Shown here piece by piece: positions 24,199 to 32,111 of a DNA stretch of 64,000 bases. The translations under genes were made by a program, and so were the position numbers. Origin of the DNA: Alistipes sp. GTDB taxonomy: Bacteria > Bacteroidota > Bacteroidia > Bacteroidales > Rikenellaceae. The notes under the pieces are model-generated. The model had not been told where the DNA came from. It made no database searches and saw only the letters and a program-made list of their open reading frames with translations. The DNA is taken from the NCBI GenBank assembly GCA_020026415.1, contig JAHHQL010000001.1:124001-188000 (forward strand), written 5' to 3'. Each line of letters starts with the position of its first letter. Position 1 is the first letter of the stretch.

Positions 24199-27100
24199 GA
24201 GAACAGATATCAAGAAAGTAATGGTGATTGGTTCGGGCCCGATCGTGATCGGTCAGGCGGCCGAATTTGACTATGCCGGTACGCAGGCCTGTCTGGCACT
24301 GCGCGAGGAGGGTTACGAAGTGGTTTTGGTGAACTCTAACCCCGCGACCATCATGACCGACACGCATATCGCCGACAAAGTATATATGGAACCCCTGACC
24401 TTGGAGTATGTCGCCAAGATCATCCGTTACGAACGCCCCGATGCCATCGTGCCGAGTCTGGGAGGTCAGACGGGTCTGAACCTTGCCGTGCAGTTGGCCA
24501 AGAAGGGTATTCTGGAGGAGTGTCAGGTGGAGATCCTGGGTACGTCGTTCGATTCGATCGAGCGTGCCGAGGACCGCGAACTCTTCAAGGAGTTGTGTCA
24601 GAAGTTGGGCGAGCCGGTGCTTCCTTCGCAGATCGCAACGACGATCGATGAGGGTGCCGAGGTGGCTGCACGCATCGGTTATCCCGTGGTGTTGCGTCCC
24701 GCATTTACGCTGGGCGGAACGGGTGGCGGTTTCGTCGATGACGAGCAGGAACTGCGCGAGATGATGCGTAATGCCTTGTTTCTTTCACCCGTACACCAAG
24801 TGCTCATCGAGAAGAGCATCAAAGGTTATAAGGAGATCGAGTTTGAGGTGATGCGCGACTGCAACGACACGGCCATCGCCATTTGCAGTATGGAAAATGT
24901 CGATCCGGTGGGTATCCATACGGGCGACTCGATCGTGGTGGCTCCGAGCCAGACGCTCACCGCACGCGAGTACAACATGTTGCGCGATTCGGCTCTGAAG
25001 TTGATCCGCGAATTGAAAATCGAGGGCGGTTGCAATGTGCAGTTCGCACTGGATCCCCTCTCGTTCAAATATTATCTGATCGAGGTCAATCCCCGTGTGT
25101 CGCGTTCGTCGGCACTGGCTTCGAAGGCTTCGGGATTCCCCATTGCACGTGTGAGTGCCAAGATCGCCGTCGGCCTGACGCTCGACGAGATCCGCATCGC
25201 CAATACGCCCGCCTGCTTCGAGCCGTCGTTGGACTACGTGGTGACGAAGGTTGCCCGTTTCCCGTTCGACAAGTTCTCCGACGCATCGAACAAACTCGGC
25301 ACGCAGATGAAGGCCACGGGTGAGGTGATGTCGATCGGCCGTACCATCGAGGAGTCGCTCCTGAAGGCGGTTCGTTCGCTGGAGACGGGCGTTTGCCACA
25401 TCCACCACAAGAAATTCGACAACTGGTCGTCCGAAGAACTTCTGGAGTACATCAAGGAGGGTTCCGACGATCGTCTCTACGCCATCGCACAACTGATCCG
25501 TCAGGGCATCGACCTCGTCTTGATTTACGACCGAACGAAGATAGACATGTTCTTCTTGGAGAAGATTAAGAACATCATCGAGTTCGAACAGGTCATCAAA
25601 GCCAACCCGATGGATCACGATACGCTCTACGAGGCAAAACGTATGGGCTTCAGCGATAAGTTCATCGGCAAGTTGTGGGGCAAGTCGGAACACGACATGT
25701 TCCTTCTGCGTAAGGAGATGGACATCTTCCCCGTCTATAAGATGATCGACACCTGTGCCGGCGAGTTCGGCGGTTATGTGCCTTACTTTTACTCGACCTA
25801 CGAGCAGGAGAACGAATCGGTGTCCAGCGACAAGGAGAAAATCATCGTCTTGGGTTCGGGTCCGATCCGAATCGGTCAGGGTGTCGAGTTCGACTATTCG
25901 ACCGTACATGCCATCTGGTCGATCCGCGAGGCGGGCTACGAAGCCATCATCATCAACAACAACCCCGAAACCGTTTCAACGGATTTCACAACGGGAGACA
26001 AGTTGTATTTCGAGCCGCTCATGGTCGAGGATGTGATGAACGTCGTTCACCACGAGAACCCGAAGGCCGTGGTGGTATCGCTCGGCGGTCAGACTGCCAT
26101 CAACCTTGCCGAGCCGCTGTCGGCTCTGGGAGTGCCCATCATCGGTACGGACACCGAGGCGATTCGCAATGCCGAAGACCGCGGTTGCTTCGAGAAAATC
26201 ATGGAAGAGTTGGGTATTCCGCAGCCTGAGGCCGAGGCCGTGACCGACTTGGAAGCCGGTGTGCGTGCCGCCGCCCGTATCGGTTATCCCGTGTTGGTTC
26301 GTCCGAGTTATGTGCTGGGAGGTCGTGCCATGCAGATCGTATCGAACGAGGATCGTCTGCGCCACTACCTCCAGACGGCTGTCGAACTCAACGAGGATTC
26401 GCCCGTACTGGTTGATCGCTACATCATGGGTCGTGAGTTGGAGGTGGATGCCATCTGTGACGGTAAGGATGTATTCATCCCCGGCATCATGGAGCATGTC
26501 GAGCGTACGGGTATCCATTCAGGAGACTCGATCAGCGTTTACCCGACCTTCAGCGTATCGCAGGCCGCCAAAGACAAGATCATCGACTACACGAAACGTC
26601 TCGGTTTGAGAATCGGCATCGTGGGTCTGTATAATATTCAGTTCATTCTCGACAAGGACGACGAGGTTTATGTCATCGAGGTGAATCCCCGTTCGTCGCG
26701 TACGGTTCCCTTCCTGTCGAAATCGACGGGCGTGCAGATGGCACACATCGCCACGCAGGTCATCCTCGGCAAGTCGCTCCGCGAGTTGGGCATCACCGAG
26801 ATCTACGGCAGGGAGAAGAAACGCTGGTATGTCAAGGCACCCGCATTCTCGTTCTCGAAGATCCGCGGTATGGATTCGTATCTCTCGCCCGAAATGAAAT
26901 CGACGGGTGAGGCAATCGGTTACGACGACAAACTGACGCGCGCCCTGTACAAGGCTTTGCAGGCTACGGGCATGAACGTGTCGAACTACGGTACGATCGT
27001 GGTGACGATTGCCGATGCCGACAAACCCGCCGCACTGCCGCTCGTGAAACGCTTCTACGACCTCGGCTTCAACATCGAGGCTACGACCGGTACCGCCAAG

Positions 27101-27373
27101 TTCCTGCGTGAACACGGCATCCGTACCCGTACCCGTCTGAAGTTGAGCGAGGGCAGCAACGAGATCATCGAATCGCTGCGTCAGGGTCACGTAAGTTATG
27201 TGATCAACACGATCGACATCAATCAGCACAACACCCGTCTGGACGGTTACGAGATCCGCCGCACGGCTGTGGAGAACAACCTGCCCGTATTCACCGCACT
27301 GGAGACGGTCAAGGTACTGCTGGATGTTCTGGAGGAGATCACGCTGCGCGTATCGACCATCGACGCCGAGTAA
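24191..27373 (+). CDS. carB: Carbamoyl-phosphate synthase large subunit
   Basis: A 1060-residue protein with two homologous ATP-grasp halves, each beginning with the GSGPI(V/R)IGQ(A/G) motif (residues about 14 and 555). The first half forms carboxyphosphate and carbamate, the second phosphorylates carbamate. The C-terminal MGS-like domain (residues about 935-1060) is present. Key segments are intact: LGGTGGGFVDD, NPRVSRSSALASKA in half one and NPRSSRTVPFLSKSTG in half two. The ATG overlaps the end of carA, implying translational coupling. A GGGACGTCCC hairpin lies between it and pyrK. Confidence 0.96.
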   Translation: MPKRTDIKKVMVIGSGPIVIGQAAEFDYAGTQACLALREEGYEVVLVNSNPATIMTDTHIADKVYMEPLTLEYVAKIIRYERPDAIVPSLGGQTGLNLAVQLAKKGILEECQVEILGTSFDSIERAEDRELFKELCQKLGEPVLPSQIATTIDEGAEVAARIGYPVVLRPAFTLGGTGGGFVDDEQELREMMRNALFLSPVHQVLIEKSIKGYKEIEFEVMRDCNDTAIAICSMENVDPVGIHTGDSIVVAPSQTLTAREYNMLRDSALKLIRELKIEGGCNVQFALDPLSFKYYLIEVNPRVSRSSALASKASGFPIARVSAKIAVGLTLDEIRIANTPACFEPSLDYVVTKVARFPFDKFSDASNKLGTQMKATGEVMSIGRTIEESLLKAVRSLETGVCHIHHKKFDNWSSEELLEYIKEGSDDRLYAIAQLIRQGIDLVLIYDRTKIDMFFLEKIKNIIEFEQVIKANPMDHDTLYEAKRMGFSDKFIGKLWGKSEHDMFLLRKEMDIFPVYKMIDTCAGEFGGYVPYFYSTYEQENESVSSDKEKIIVLGSGPIRIGQGVEFDYSTVHAIWSIREAGYEAIIINNNPETVSTDFTTGDKLYFEPLMVEDVMNVVHHENPKAVVVSLGGQTAINLAEPLSALGVPIIGTDTEAIRNAEDRGCFEKIMEELGIPQPEAEAVTDLEAGVRAAARIGYPVLVRPSYVLGGRAMQIVSNEDRLRHYLQTAVELNEDSPVLVDRYIMGRELEVDAICDGKDVFIPGIMEHVERTGIHSGDSISVYPTFSVSQAAKDKIIDYTKRLGLRIGIVGLYNIQFILDKDDEVYVIEVNPRSSRTVPFLSKSTGVQMAHIATQVILGKSLRELGITEIYGREKKRWYVKAPAFSFSKIRGMDSYLSPEMKSTGEAIGYDDKLTRALYKALQATGMNVSNYGTIVVTIADADKPAALPLVKRFYDLGFNIEATTGTAKFLREHGIRTRTRLKLSEGSNEIIESLRQGHVSYVINTIDINQHNTRLDGYEIRRTAVENNLPVFTALETVKVLLDVLEEITLRVSTIDAE

Positions 27374-27394
27374 AACCAACGGATAACGGTCTGA

Positions 27395-27420
27395 GGGACG
27401 TCCCACGCAAGGGACGTCCC
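27395..27420 (+). other. Perfect hairpin between carB and pyrK
   Basis: Two copies of the self-complementary decamer GGGACGTCCC (27395-27404 and 27411-27420) separated by ACGCAA form a 10-bp perfect stem. No adequate T tract follows, so a simple terminator is unlikely; a processing, stability or partial attenuation element, or a protein site, is possible. Confidence 0.7.
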
Positions 27421-27440
27421 TTGTCCGAAAAAAACAAGAG

Positions 27441-28181
27441 ATGTATAAAAAAGGAATATATCGCATTTTGGACAACGAGGCCCTCACCGCATCGGTGTGG
27501 CGGATGCGTCTGGAAGGAGATACGCAATGGATCACCCGTCCGGGGCAGTTCGTGAACATCGCCATCGAGGGTCTGTATCTGCGCCGTCCGATTTCGGTGT
27601 CGGATTACGACGAGCACACGCTGACCTTGATTTATAAGGTGGTGGGCGAGGGTACCCGACGCATGAGCGAGATGGGAAAAGGTACCGAACTCGATCTTCT
27701 GACGGGTCTCGGTAACGGATTCTCGGTAGATGCACTGTCGCAAAAACCGCTGCTTGTGGGTGGCGGTGTCGGCGTGCCTCCGTTGTATAATCTGGCACGG
27801 AAACTTTTGGCGCAAGGCAAACAGGTGAAGGTTGTCCTCGGTTTTAACACTTCGGAAGAGATCTTCTATGAGGAGGAGTTCCGCAAGTTGGGATGTGAGG
27901 TGTATGTCGCCACGGCCGACGGCTCACACGGAGTGCGTGGTTTTGTCACCACCGCCATCAGGGAGTGCGGAATCGACTTCGACTACTTCTACGCCTGCGG
28001 GCCGCTGCCGATGCTTCGTGCGCTGTACGATGCCGTGGAGCAGGACGGCGAGATGTCGTTCGAGGAGCGTATGGGATGCGGCTTCGGTGCCTGCATGGGC
28101 TGTTCGTGTGAAACCAAATACGGTGCAAAACGTATTTGTAAAGACGGACCTGTATTGAAAAAGGAGGAAATCGTATGGTAG
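27441..28181 (+). CDS. pyrK: Dihydroorotate dehydrogenase electron-transfer subunit
   Basis: A 246-residue flavoprotein that passes electrons from dihydroorotate dehydrogenase 1B to NAD+. The FAD site is seen in LYLRRPISVSDY, the NAD-binding part begins with LLVGGGVGVPPLYNLAR, and the 2Fe-2S cluster has Cys213-x4-Cys218-x2-Cys221-x11-Cys233. Its stop codon overlaps the pyrD start by 7 bases. Its presence next to pyrD shows that the NAD-linked, respiration-independent enzyme is used, suited to anaerobic life. Confidence 0.95.
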   Translation: MYKKGIYRILDNEALTASVWRMRLEGDTQWITRPGQFVNIAIEGLYLRRPISVSDYDEHTLTLIYKVVGEGTRRMSEMGKGTELDLLTGLGNGFSVDALSQKPLLVGGGVGVPPLYNLARKLLAQGKQVKVVLGFNTSEEIFYEEEFRKLGCEVYVATADGSHGVRGFVTTAIRECGIDFDYFYACGPLPMLRALYDAVEQDGEMSFEERMGCGFGACMGCSCETKYGAKRICKDGPVLKKEEIVW

Positions 28182-29086
28182 ATACTAAAGTTGTTTTGAG
28201 CGGTCTGACGTTGGACAATCCCGTCATTCCCGCCAGCGGAACATTTGGTTTCGGGCAGGAATTTGCCGAATTTTACGACATCAACATCCTCGGCTCGTTC
28301 TCGTTCAAAGGAACGACACGTGACGCACGTTTCGGCAATCCCACGCCGCGTATCGCCGAATGCCGCGAGGGAATGATCAATGCCGTGGGTTTGCAGAATC
28401 CGGGGGTGGACCATGTCATCGCCCACGAACTTCCCGCCCTGAAGAAAATCTTCCACAAACCCGTCATCGCCAATATTTCGGGTTTCTCGATCGACGACTA
28501 CGCCTATTCGTGCGAAAAGATCGACAAGGAGGAGCAGGTCGGTCTGATCGAGGTGAACATTTCGTGCCCCAACGTGCACCATGGCGGTATGTCGTTCGGC
28601 ACACAGCCCGAAATGGCCGCCGAGGTGACCCGTGCCGTGAAGCAGGTGACCACGAAACCCGTCTATATGAAACTCTCGCCCAATGTGACCGACATCGTGG
28701 CCATCGCCCGCGCCTGCGAAGAGGCGGGTGCCGACGGTATCTGTCTGATCAATACGATGCTGGGCATGCGGATCGACACGATGCGCCGCAGACCCGTCAT
28801 CGCCAACAAGATGGGCGGTTTTTCGGGAGCGGCAATCTTCCCCGTGGCGGTGCGTATGGTCTATCAGGTGGCTCAGGCCTGCAAGATCCCCGTTATCGGT
28901 TGTGGCGGTGTACAGACGGCACACGACGTCATCGAGATGATGATGGCCGGAGCAACCGCCGTGGAGGTGGGTGCCGCCAATCTGGTCAATCCCTACGCCT
29001 GCAAGGAGATCATCGAGGCTCTTCCCGCCGAGATGGAACGCCTCCGCATCGAAAAGTTAAGCGACATTATCGGAATTGTAAAATAA
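28175..29086 (+). CDS. pyrD: Dihydroorotate dehydrogenase B catalytic subunit
   Basis: A 303-residue FMN-binding TIM barrel that oxidises dihydroorotate to orotate. Class 1B features are the start LSGLTLDNPVIPASGTFGFG, the catalytic cysteine Cys131 in VNISCPNVHHGG, the substrate/FMN segment YMKLSPNVTD and the C-terminal phosphate site PVIGCGGVQTA. It is translationally coupled to pyrK, the partner subunit. Confidence 0.96.
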   Translation: MVDTKVVLSGLTLDNPVIPASGTFGFGQEFAEFYDINILGSFSFKGTTRDARFGNPTPRIAECREGMINAVGLQNPGVDHVIAHELPALKKIFHKPVIANISGFSIDDYAYSCEKIDKEEQVGLIEVNISCPNVHHGGMSFGTQPEMAAEVTRAVKQVTTKPVYMKLSPNVTDIVAIARACEEAGADGICLINTMLGMRIDTMRRRPVIANKMGGFSGAAIFPVAVRMVYQVAQACKIPVIGCGGVQTAHDVIEMMMAGATAVEVGAANLVNPYACKEIIEALPAEMERLRIEKLSDIIGIVK

Positions 29087-29102
29087 GAAATCCACATAAA
29101 CG

Positions 29103-29816
29103 ATGAAAACACGTGATGTAATCATAGCCTGTGACTTTAAGTCGGCTGAAGACACTTTTGCGTTCCTCGACAAGTTCAACGGGGAGAAGCGCAAGCCTTT
29201 TCTGAAGATCGGCATGGAACTCTACTACGCCGAAGGTCCTTCGATCGTGCGCGAGATCAAACGCAGAGGACACCGCATCTTCTTGGATCTGAAGTTACAC
29301 GACATTCCCAATACGGTACGCAAGGCGATGGCCGTGCTGTCGAACCTCGATGTCGATATGTGTAACGTCCACGCTGCGGGCACCATCGAGATGATGCGTG
29401 CCGCCAAGGAAGGTCTGACGCGCGCCGACGGCAGCCGTCCGTTGCTGATCGCCGTGACGCAACTCACCTCGACAAGCGAGGAACGTATGCAGAACGAACT
29501 TCTGATCAACGCTTCGATCAACGATACGATCGTGAAGTATGCCCGCAATACGAAGGAGGCAGGGCTGGACGGCGTGGTTTGCTCGCCGCTGGAGGCCGGC
29601 ATGGTGCATGAGGCTTGCGGTGAGGATTTCCTGACGATCACTCCCGGCGTGCGTTTTGCCGACGGTCAGGTGGGCGATCAGGTGCGTGTCACCACGCCCG
29701 CCCGTGCGCGTGAGATCGGTTCGGACTTCATCGTCGTAGGTCGCCCCGTGACGCAGGCCGAAGATCCCGTGGCCGCTTACCGCCGCTGCGTGAAAGAATT
29801 TTGCGGAGAAGAGTAA
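29103..29816 (+). CDS. pyrF: Orotidine 5'-phosphate decarboxylase
   Basis: A 237-residue TIM-barrel enzyme converting OMP to UMP, the last step. The catalytic D-x-K-x-x-D array is seen as Asp62-Lys64-Asp67 in FLDLKLHDIPNT. Later conserved parts are VTQLTSTS, GVVCSPLEA, and the phosphate site IVVGRPVTQAEDP. It starts 16 bp after pyrD. Confidence 0.96.
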   Translation: MKTRDVIIACDFKSAEDTFAFLDKFNGEKRKPFLKIGMELYYAEGPSIVREIKRRGHRIFLDLKLHDIPNTVRKAMAVLSNLDVDMCNVHAAGTIEMMRAAKEGLTRADGSRPLLIAVTQLTSTSEERMQNELLINASINDTIVKYARNTKEAGLDGVVCSPLEAGMVHEACGEDFLTITPGVRFADGQVGDQVRVTTPARAREIGSDFIVVGRPVTQAEDPVAAYRRCVKEFCGEE

Positions 29817-29843
29817 AAAATCCCTTTAAAACACATTTGAACC

Positions 29844-30476
29844 ATGGAAAAGCAGATTGCTAAAGATTTATTGTCGATCGGTGCCGTATTTTTGCGTCCC
29901 GAAGAGCCGTTCACTTGGGCAAGCGGCATCAAAAGCCCGATTTATTGCGACAACCGTCTGACGCTGACGGCCGTTGAGGTGCGTAAGCACGTCGAGGCAG
30001 GTCTGGCCGAGATCGTCCGTACGAAATTCCCCGATGCCGAAGTGCTGATGGGTACTTCGACGGCAGGTATTGCACACGCCGCCATCACGGCAACGATCCT
30101 CGACATGCCGATGGGTTATGTCCGTTCGGGCAATAAGGACCACGGTCGTCAGAACCGCATCGAAGGCAAATTGGAGAAAGGTCAGAAGGTCGTTGTGATC
30201 GAAGATCTGATCTCGACGGGCGGTTCGTGCATCGAGGTGGTCGATGCCTTGCGCGAGGCCGGTGCCGAGGTGCTGGGTGTGGCTTCGATCTTCACCTACG
30301 GTCTGAAGAAGGGCGTGGAGCGCATGAAGGAGGCCGATGTCGTCAATTACAGCCTTTCGAACCTCGACACGCTGGTTGAGGTGGCTGCCGAAGAGGGCTA
30401 CATCAAGGTGGAGGACAAAGCCCGCCTGATCCAGTTCCGCAACAATCCTTCGGACGAGAGCTGGATGAAGAAATAA
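29844..30476 (+). CDS. pyrE: Orotate phosphoribosyltransferase
   Basis: A 210-residue type I phosphoribosyltransferase joining orotate and PRPP to OMP. The PRPP loop is VVVIEDLISTGGSC and the flexible catalytic loop is KDHGRQNRIEG. The N-terminal hood contains FTWASGIKSPIYCDNR, which contacts orotate. It lies 27 bp behind pyrF and 38 bp before pyrB. Confidence 0.96.
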   Translation: MEKQIAKDLLSIGAVFLRPEEPFTWASGIKSPIYCDNRLTLTAVEVRKHVEAGLAEIVRTKFPDAEVLMGTSTAGIAHAAITATILDMPMGYVRSGNKDHGRQNRIEGKLEKGQKVVVIEDLISTGGSCIEVVDALREAGAEVLGVASIFTYGLKKGVERMKEADVVNYSLSNLDTLVEVAAEEGYIKVEDKARLIQFRNNPSDESWMKK

Positions 30477-30514
30477 ACAGGGTTAGTTTGGGTTAATTGA
30501 AAAACGAACGAATT

Positions 30515-31600
30515 ATGCGACACTTGATAGATCCGACCGATCTCACACGCGAGGAGATCGAACAAATTGTAGCCTTGGGCGAGGACATCATCGCTCATCG
30601 CGAGAAGTACCGCGAGGCATGCAAAGGCAAGAAACTCGCCACGTTGTTCTACGAGCCTTCGACCCGTACGCGACTGAGTTTTACGGCGGCAATGATGGAG
30701 TTGGGCGGTGACGTGCTGGGATTCTCGAATGCCAACTCGTCGTCGGTGACCAAGGGCGAGAGCGTGGCCGATACGGTACGCGTGATCAGTTCCTTTGCCG
30801 ACATCATCGCCATGCGTCATTTCAAGGAGGGGGCACCGCTTGTGGCTTCGCAATATGCCACCATCCCCGTGATCAATGCCGGTGACGGCAGTCACGCCCA
30901 CCCGACACAGACCCTGACGGATCTTCTTACGATCAAACGCGAGAAGGGGCGTCTCGATCATCTGACCATCGGTTTCTGCGGAGACTTGAAATTCGGTCGG
31001 ACGGTGCATTCGCTGATCAAGGCCTTGTCGCGCTACGAGGGGGTGAACGTCATCCTGATTTCGCCTGAGGAATTGCGTCTGCCCGACTATATGTTGCAGG
31101 AGATGCAGGCCTATTCGAATCTTACGTTCCGCGAGGTGCGTACCATGGAGGAAGTGATGCCGGAGTTGGATATCCTCTACATGACGCGCGTCCAGAAGGA
31201 GCGTTTTTTGGACGAGGAGGAGTTCGACCGCGTGAAGGACAGTTTCGTGCTCGATACCGAGAAGATGAAGGTTGCCAAGAACGACATGATCGTCCTTCAT
31301 CCGCTGCCGCGTGTCAATGAGATCACGCGCGAGGTGGACAAGGATCCACGAGCCGCTTATTTCCGTCAGGTAGAGAACGGTAAGTTTGTGCGTATGGCAT
31401 TGATCCTTACCCTTTTGAAATATGCCGAGAAAGCACCCGCCGAAGGTGCGGCTCCGCGATACTCGGAGCCTTTCGAGATCAACCGCCATGTATGTCACCA
31501 CCACAGTTGCATCTCCCAGACGGAGGATGTCGATCAGCTGTTCCGCCGTTCGGAAGACGGTACGTTGCGCTGCGCATACTGCGAGACCCGTTTGAAGTAG
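30515..31600 (+). CDS. pyrB: Aspartate carbamoyltransferase with C-terminal PyrI-like zinc module
   Basis: A 361-residue protein that joins carbamoyl phosphate and aspartate. Residues 1-305 form a normal catalytic subunit with the carbamoyl-phosphate motif STRTRLSF, HPTQTLTDLLT and HPLPRVNEI. Residues about 310-361 are extra: Cys327-x4-Cys332 and Cys353-x2-Cys356, with SCISQTEDV between, matching the zinc-binding C-terminal domain of the regulatory subunit PyrI. The nucleotide-binding N-terminal domain of PyrI is absent, and no separate pyrI is in the operon. The module may hold catalytic trimers together without allosteric control. The start is the ATG at 30515; a TTG upstream at 30497 is less likely. 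It ends the operon, followed by a strong terminator. Confidence 0.93.
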   Translation: MRHLIDPTDLTREEIEQIVALGEDIIAHREKYREACKGKKLATLFYEPSTRTRLSFTAAMMELGGDVLGFSNANSSSVTKGESVADTVRVISSFADIIAMRHFKEGAPLVASQYATIPVINAGDGSHAHPTQTLTDLLTIKREKGRLDHLTIGFCGDLKFGRTVHSLIKALSRYEGVNVILISPEELRLPDYMLQEMQAYSNLTFREVRTMEEVMPELDILYMTRVQKERFLDEEEFDRVKDSFVLDTEKMKVAKNDMIVLHPLPRVNEITREVDKDPRAAYFRQVENGKFVRMALILTLLKYAEKAPAEGAAPRYSEPFEINRHVCHHHSCISQTEDVDQLFRRSEDGTLRCAYCETRLK

Positions 31601-31627
31601 GATTCTCCTGCTCCAAGATTTGTTTTT

Positions 31628-31678
31628 TTGCCAAAAGAAGTTATGACAATATTCGTAACTTCTTTTGGCAATTTTTTT
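31628..31678 (+). terminator. Terminator of the pyrimidine operon
   Basis: 16-bp perfect stem (TTGCCAAAAGAAGTTA at 31628-31643, its complement at 31656-31671), loop of twelve, then seven Ts. Confidence 0.95.
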
Positions 31679-32111
31679 AAGAAATTATTCAATTTATTTT
31701 TAATAAAATTTATACCTTTGCGGGGTAAAATGGTATAGTGTAGGTTATGCGATCAGATCCGACCGGCAGAATATTAAATTTTGACGGGCGAGTCGCAATG
31801 GGCAATTTTGCGACGAATTGCGATCGTGATCGTATTCGTGTAGTGTGAAATGTATGAAAAACGATATGAAGCCGTCCGAGAGCAAAATCTTTGATGGGCG
31901 TTGTCGTGTGGGTATATGAACGAACATTAAATATTTAAGTATTAAGTATAAAAGAAAAAAATAACTAAAATTGATTTTATGAAGTAAATCCCAATCAAAA
32001 AACTGCCGTGTAAAACAATTATATTCCCCAGAAGGAATATCGCTACAGCCGGATGGCGTATGATCCGGAAGTCTTCGTTTGGAGGCGAGAAAATTAATCT
32101 AACTTAGATGT
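31679..32111. other. Long leader region upstream of the SusC gene
   Basis: About 430 bp without a recognised gene. A -7 box sits at 31713-31720, giving a possible 5' untranslated region of about 385 nt. A CCGGAT/ATCCGG hairpin lies at 32049-32068. The stretch 31930-32040 is A/T-rich. No regulator, ECF sigma factor or anti-sigma gene is encoded here. Long leaders before susC genes are known from other Bacteroidetes PULs, where antisense RNAs can act, but nothing specific is visible. Confidence 0.5.
31713..31720 (+). promoter_or_regulatory. Candidate -7 element of the PUL promoter
   Basis: TACCTTTG is an exact TAnnTTTG match. The -33 region is A/T-rich without a clean TTTG, as might be expected for a regulated promoter. 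Confidence 0.5.
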
